Assembly (NCBI RefSeq): GCF_003258355.1 | Contig: NZ_QKPO01000007.1 | Coordinates: 176,038 to 240,037, forward strand | DNA: 64,000 nt | Source: Confluentibacter sediminis | GTDB lineage: Bacteria; Bacteroidota; Bacteroidia; Flavobacteriales; Flavobacteriaceae | Direction of reading: 5' to 3' | Shown: one piece after another, positions 60,384-64,000 of the stretch | Layout of the letters: each line of letters opens with the position of its first letter | How positions within the stretch are numbered: position 1 is the first letter of the stretch | Notes under the pieces: generated by a model | Database searches by the model: none | The model's input: the letters and a program-made list of their open reading frames with translations, nothing else | What the model was told of the DNA's origin: nothing | Position numbers and translations under genes: made by a program

Positions 60384-60421
60384 ATTAAGCGAATAATATG
60401 TTTTACAATAGGCGAAACGCC

Positions 60422-60766
60422 TTATTTTATTTTCTCTACTACAGCTTTAAAAGCCTCTGGGTTATTCATAGCTAAATCGGCTAAAACTTTACGGTTTAGT
60501 TCAATATCATTAGCTTTTAATTTTCCCATAAATTGAGAATACGATAATCCATACGCTCTGGCTCCTGCGTTTATACGCGTAATCCATAAAGCACGGAATG
60601 ATCTCTTTTTGTTTCTACGGTCTCTATACGAATATAACATCGCTTTATCAACCGCGTTTTTTGCTACTGTCCAAACGTTCTTACGACGTCCGAAAAAGCC
60701 TTTTGCTTGTTTTAGAACCTTTTTTCTTCTGGCTCTTTTTGCTACAGAATTTACTGATCTTGGCAT
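60422..60766 (-). CDS. rplT: 50S ribosomal protein L20
   Basis: A 114-residue basic protein that organises 23S rRNA early in 50S assembly. [29 protein letters not shown] and [18 protein letters not shown] are the L20 signatures. Last gene of the operon. The spacer to rpmI is long (182 bases) and holds a heptanucleotide repeat, where L20 autoregulation or a separate processing step could act. Confidence 0.98.
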   Translation of the reverse strand: MPRSVNSVAKRARRKKVLKQAKGFFGRRKNVWTVAKNAVDKAMLYSYRDRRNKKRSFRALWITRINAGARAYGLSYSQFMGKLKANDIELNRKVLADLAMNNPEAFKAVVEKIK

Positions 60767-60857
60767 AATTTTTTAATTGTTTTTGTAGTAGGCGGTTTTT
60801 TAGTTTATAGCTTTTGGTTGTTTTTAGTCTAATCCATTTTTGAATTTAGATTGGAAA

Positions 60858-60892
60858 CTTTCAACTTTCAACTTTCAACTTTCAACTTTCAA
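60858..60892. repeat. Tandem heptanucleotide repeat (CTTTCAA)5
   Basis: Five perfect copies of CTTTCAA (TTGAAAG on the coding strand) inside the rpmI-rplT spacer. Confidence 0.95.
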
Positions 60893-60948
60893 CTCTTTTA
60901 TAGGCCTATCTCCAGGGTTTATAATTTATTTAACCGGTTAAAAGGTTG

Positions 60949-61146
60949 TTACTTTAAACGTAACATCAATTTAACATTATTCTCATCCGCCTTGTTTACT
61001 AATGTATCATGCGTTAAAGCAAGCTTACGCTTTTTAGACTTCTTTGTTAAGATGTGACTCTTAAAAGCGTGCTTTCTTTTAATTTTACCAGTACCTGTTA
61101 GTTTAAAACGTTTTTTGGCACTAGATTTTGTTTTCATTTTAGGCAT
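60949..61146 (-). CDS. rpmI: 50S ribosomal protein L35
   Basis: A 65-residue basic protein. [20 protein letters not shown] and [21 protein letters not shown] are the family signature. Lies between infC and rplT as in most bacteria. Confidence 0.97.
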   Translation of the reverse strand: MPKMKTKSSAKKRFKLTGTGKIKRKHAFKSHILTKKSKKRKLALTHDTLVNKADENNVKLMLRLK

Positions 61147-61205
61147 CTTTTCTCCTAGTTTTAATTAATTCGCTTAATTATTTTTAAATCCTGATTTCAG
61201 GGTAT

Positions 61206-61754
61206 TTATTTTTTTGGAGCTAAAAACATGGTCATACGCTTACCTTCTAATTTAGGCATTTGTTCAACCTTTCCAAACTCTTCTAAATCTTGAGCTAGTT
61301 TTAATAATAATATCTGACCTTGCTCTTTAAATATGATGGAGCGTCCTTTAAAAAACACAAAAGCCTTCAACTTTGCACCTTCTTTTAAGAACTTCTCAGC
61401 ATGTTTCTTTTTAAATTCGTAATCATGGTCATCTGTTTGGGGACCAAAACGAATTTCTTTTATAATCACTTTGGTTGCTTTAGCCTTTATGACTTTATCC
61501 CGTTTCTTTTGTTCATAAAGAAACTTTTTATAGTCCATAACCTTACAAACAGGAGGGTCGGCATTAGGTGAAATCTCTACGAGATCCAATGCTTGCTCTT
61601 CAGCTATTTTTAAAGCATCTCTAGTAGAATAAACTCCTATTTCAACGTTTTCACCAACTAAACGAACGTTTGGTGCATTGATTTTAGAGTTAATCTTGTG
61701 CTTATCCTCTTGCGAAACCCTTGAATTGGGCTGACTTCTTCTTCTAATTGCTAT
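61206..61754 (-). CDS. infC: Translation initiation factor IF-3, non-canonical start codon
   Basis: A 182-residue factor that binds the 30S subunit and checks start codons. The N-domain ([40 protein letters not shown]) and C-domain ([25 protein letters not shown]) are complete. Upstream of the first ATG/GTG/TTG codon (TTG at 61589, inside the N-domain) the frame is open to a TAA 18 bases before an ATA at 61754. ATA GCA ATT AGA AGA AGA reads MAIRRR if ATA starts; ATT at 61748 is the other candidate. IF-3 discriminates against such codons, giving autoregulation, as with AUU in E. coli. The start is 28 bases after thrS. Confidence 0.93.
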   Translation of the reverse strand: MAIRRRSQPNSRVSQEDKHKINSKINAPNVRLVGENVEIGVYSTRDALKIAEEQALDLVEISPNADPPVCKVMDYKKFLYEQKKRDKVIKAKATKVIIKEIRFGPQTDDHDYEFKKKHAEKFLKEGAKLKAFVFFKGRSIIFKEQGQILLLKLAQDLEEFGKVEQMPKLEGKRMTMFLAPKK

Positions 61755-61782
61755 GGCTTTATCTTTTTTAAGTTAAACTTTT

Positions 61783-63717
61783 TTAAAACTGTTTTAATGT
61801 TTTATTTATTTCTGTTTCAATGATTTTAGAAAATTCTTCAACAGTAATCATTCCTAAATCGTCTCCACCGTGCTTACGCACTGTTATTTTGTTTTGTTCT
61901 TGTTCTTGCTCTCCAATAATTAACATGAAAGGGTATTTTTGCATTTCGGCTTCCCGAATTTTTTTACCTATCGTTTCATTCCTATTATCAACAAGGGCGC
62001 GAATTTCGTCATTTTCTAGCAAATTTAAAACTTTTTCTGCGTATTTTTCATATTTCTCGCTAAGAGATAATATGACAACCTGTTTTGGCATAAGCCAAAG
62101 TGGGAAGTTTCCGCCTGTATGTTCCAATAATAATGCGACAAAACGTTCCATGCTTCCAAAAGGGGCCCTATGAATCATTACTGGTCTGTGTAGTTCATTA
62201 TCACTGCCTTTGTAGGTTAAATCAAATCGTTCGGGGAGGTTATAATCGACTTGGATAGTGCCTAATTGCCAACGCCTTCCTAGGGCGTCTTTTACCATAA
62301 AATCTAATTTTGGACCATAAAAAGCAGCTTCACCTTCTTCAATAACAAAATCTAACCCTTTATCTGTAGCAGCATTAATGATGGCTTGTTCTGCTTTCTC
62401 CCAGTTTTTTATCTCTCCTATATATTTATCAGGATTTTTAGGATCTCTAACAGATACTTGAGCCGTAAAGTTATCAAAACCCAAAGAACCGAATACATAA
62501 AGAACCAAATCAATAACGTTTTTAAACTCTTGGTCTAATTGGTCTGGTGTACAAAATAAGTGAGCATCATCTTGAGTGAACCCTCTAACCCGTGTTAATC
62601 CATGCAATTCACCACTTTGCTCATATCTGTAAACGGTACCAAATTCGGCATAACGCTTAGGCAAATCTTTATAAGACCATTGGCTTGTATTGTAAATTTC
62701 ACAATGGTGAGGGCAATTCATGGGTTTTAGCAAAAACTCTTCATCCTCTTTTGGGGTATGTATTGGTTGAAAACTATCAGCTCCATATTTAGCATAATGC
62801 CCAGAAGTAACGTACAGTTCTTTTTGACCGATATGAGGTGTTACCACCATTTCATAACCTGCTTTTTTTTGAGCTTTCTTTAAAAAGTTCTCCAAACGTT
62901 CACGTAAAGCAGCTCCTTTAGGTAGCCATAAAGGCAAGCCTTGCCCAACTTTTTTTGAAAAAGCGAATAACTCAAGTTCTTTTCCTAGTTTTCTGTGGTC
63001 ACGCTTTTTAGCTTCTTCTAAAAAGTTTAAATATTCTGTAAGATCTTTTTGTTTTGGGAATGAGATAGCATAAACTCTTGTCAATTGCTTATTCTTTTCG
63101 TCACCTCTCCAATAAGCACCGGCAATAGATAAGATTTTTACGGCTTTTATAATCTCTGTGTTAGGGATGTGTCCACCGCGACACAAATCAGTAAAGGTAG
63201 CATGGTCACAAAAAGTAATAGTCCCATCTTCAAGATTTTCAATAAGCTCTGTTTTAAACTCATTACCTTTATATATAGATAAAGCTTCGGCTTTTGTAAC
63301 AGACCTCATTTTAAAGTCGTGTTTGCCTCTAGCAATCTCAATCATTTTATCCTCGATAGCTTTAAAATCTTTGTCGGAAATTGAATAGTCTCCAAAATCG
63401 ACATCATAATAAAATCCATTTTCAATAGCGGGACCTATGGTTAGTTTAACGCCTGGGTATAATTCTTCAATAGCTTGAGCCAATACGTGGGCAGACGAAT
63501 GCCAAAATGCTTTTTTGCCTTCATCAGTAGTCCATGTGTATAAAACCAAAGAGCCATCGGTTGTTAACGGTGTTACTGTTTCAACAGTTGTACCATTAAA
63601 ATTAGCAGAAATGACATTTCTTGCAAATCCTTCACTGATGCTTTTAGCAACATCCATAGGAGTCACGTTCTCATGAAACTCCTTGACACTTCCATCTGGC
63701 AATGTTATATGTATCAT
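61783..63717 (-). CDS. thrS: Threonyl-tRNA synthetase
   Basis: A 644-residue class-II synthetase. TGS domain (residues 1-62), editing domain with [10 protein letters not shown] and the [11 protein letters not shown] loop, catalytic core with zinc Cys in [12 protein letters not shown], motif 2 [20 protein letters not shown], motif 3 [11 protein letters not shown], and anticodon-binding domain ([17 protein letters not shown]). First gene of the translation operon thrS-infC-rpmI-rplT. Confidence 0.98.
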   Translation of the reverse strand: MIHITLPDGSVKEFHENVTPMDVAKSISEGFARNVISANFNGTTVETVTPLTTDGSLVLYTWTTDEGKKAFWHSSAHVLAQAIEELYPGVKLTIGPAIENGFYYDVDFGDYSISDKDFKAIEDKMIEIARGKHDFKMRSVTKAEALSIYKGNEFKTELIENLEDGTITFCDHATFTDLCRGGHIPNTEIIKAVKILSIAGAYWRGDEKNKQLTRVYAISFPKQKDLTEYLNFLEEAKKRDHRKLGKELELFAFSKKVGQGLPLWLPKGAALRERLENFLKKAQKKAGYEMVVTPHIGQKELYVTSGHYAKYGADSFQPIHTPKEDEEFLLKPMNCPHHCEIYNTSQWSYKDLPKRYAEFGTVYRYEQSGELHGLTRVRGFTQDDAHLFCTPDQLDQEFKNVIDLVLYVFGSLGFDNFTAQVSVRDPKNPDKYIGEIKNWEKAEQAIINAATDKGLDFVIEEGEAAFYGPKLDFMVKDALGRRWQLGTIQVDYNLPERFDLTYKGSDNELHRPVMIHRAPFGSMERFVALLLEHTGGNFPLWLMPKQVVILSLSEKYEKYAEKVLNLLENDEIRALVDNRNETIGKKIREAEMQKYPFMLIIGEQEQEQNKITVRKHGGDDLGMITVEEFSKIIETEINKTLKQF

Positions 63718-63740
63718 TAAAATAAATTAAATTCAGTGTG

Positions 63741-63771
63741 CAAATATAGTAGTATATACAAATACACACAA
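63741..63771 (-). promoter_or_regulatory. Promoter of the thrS operon
   Basis: On the - strand: TTG (63771-63769), 20 bases, TATATTTG (63748-63741), matching TTG-N19/20-TAnnTTTG. The -7 box ends 23 bases before the thrS ATG and is identical to that of tRNA-Lys. Confidence 0.6.
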
Positions 63772-63807
63772 TATATATATAGGTATTTATATATAGGTGT
63801 TATCATT

Positions 63808-63855
63808 TTGATTTTTTATTAGTGTGACTTCTTGATTTTTTATTAGTGTGACTTC
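63808..63855. repeat. Perfect 24-base tandem duplication
   Basis: 63808-63831 and 63832-63855 are identical, and each ends in AGTGTGACTTC. It lies in the gene-free DNA upstream of thrS. Confidence 0.95.
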
Positions 63856-64000
63856 GCTTGGTGAGCTGTTTTGTGGTTGTTACATCTTTTGTTTTTATAA
63901 TAACAAGGAGGAGACTTCCATTAGGCTAGTTTTAGACAATGCCATAAAAGGGTTTCAGGATAATAAAACGATATCGTATTTAAGGGTTAAATTGGGAAAA
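63848..64000 (+). CDS. Possible partial ORF running off the window end
   Basis: An open frame from GTG at 63848 to the window end (51 codons). The later part (ETSIRLVLDNAIKGFQDNKT) looks more like coding sequence than the first 20 residues, which are Cys/Phe-rich and overlap the tandem repeat. No family recognised. The true start, if this is a gene, may lie further downstream. Confidence 0.25.
   Translation, partial: MTSLGELFCGCYIFCFYNNKEETSIRLVLDNAIKGFQDNKTISYLRVKLGK

Noticed and set aside
60858..60892. CRISPR-like array
   Set aside because: Units are 7 bases with no spacers; it is a simple tandem repeat.

Overview
The window is about 64 kb of AT-rich chromosome from a member of the Flavobacteriaceae (Bacteroidota). 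Four things support this: a SusC/SusD pair with a hybrid two-component regulator, promoters of the Bacteroidota type (TTG, 19-20 bases, TAnnTTTG), no clear Shine-Dalgarno sequences, and housekeeping genes of flavobacterial type (split transketolase, FKBP lipoprotein). Genus cannot be fixed from this sequence alone. No insertion sequence, integrase, phage gene or CRISPR array was seen.

Region 1 (1-44.8 kb) is a large polysaccharide utilization locus (PUL). A hybrid two-component regulator, cut by the window start, is followed on the + strand by susC and susD and a strong terminator. Facing them on the - strand are 20 genes. They form at least two transcription units. The upstream unit (44786 to 19114) carries GH95, two GH127/146-type enzymes, GH51, GH43, GH3, two GH97, four more GH43 and GH31. 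It ends in a terminator that overlaps the GH31 stop codon. The downstream unit (18706 to 7561) carries GH67, two acetylesterase-like enzymes, GH8 and five tandem CE1-type esterases. The set matches a highly decorated glucuronoarabinoxylan: ester removal (CE1, CE6-like, alpha/beta hydrolase), (methyl)glucuronic acid (GH67), alpha- and beta-arabinofuranose (GH51, GH43, GH127), alpha-linked galactose, xylose and L-galactose or fucose caps (GH97, GH31, GH95), then xylo-oligosaccharides to xylose (GH8, GH43, GH3). No GH10, GH11 or GH115 enzyme is present in the window, so backbone cutting must rely on GH8 or on genes elsewhere.

Region 2 (45-64 kb) is housekeeping: tRNA-Lys, shikimate kinase, a phosphoribosyltransferase, an S4 RNA-binding protein, an FKBP-like surface lipoprotein, an outer-membrane beta-barrel, split transketolase, tgt, an LptG-type permease, a frameshifted EamA transporter, accA, dnaB, a periplasmic protein of the family often labelled asparagine synthetase B, a small lipoprotein, a YjbQ-family protein, a HAD phosphatase, and the thrS-infC-rpmI-rplT translation operon.

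The points most worth a second look are: the five-esterase array whose catalytic acid appears to be Glu; an AACTAA motif just upstream of many PUL start codons; a 21-base palindrome in front of the long operon; the EamA gene broken by what looks like loss of one unit of a pentanucleotide repeat; a Tgt without the usual zinc cysteines; a DnaB ending in an SSB-like acidic Pro-Phe tail; and an infC with no ATG, GTG or TTG start.
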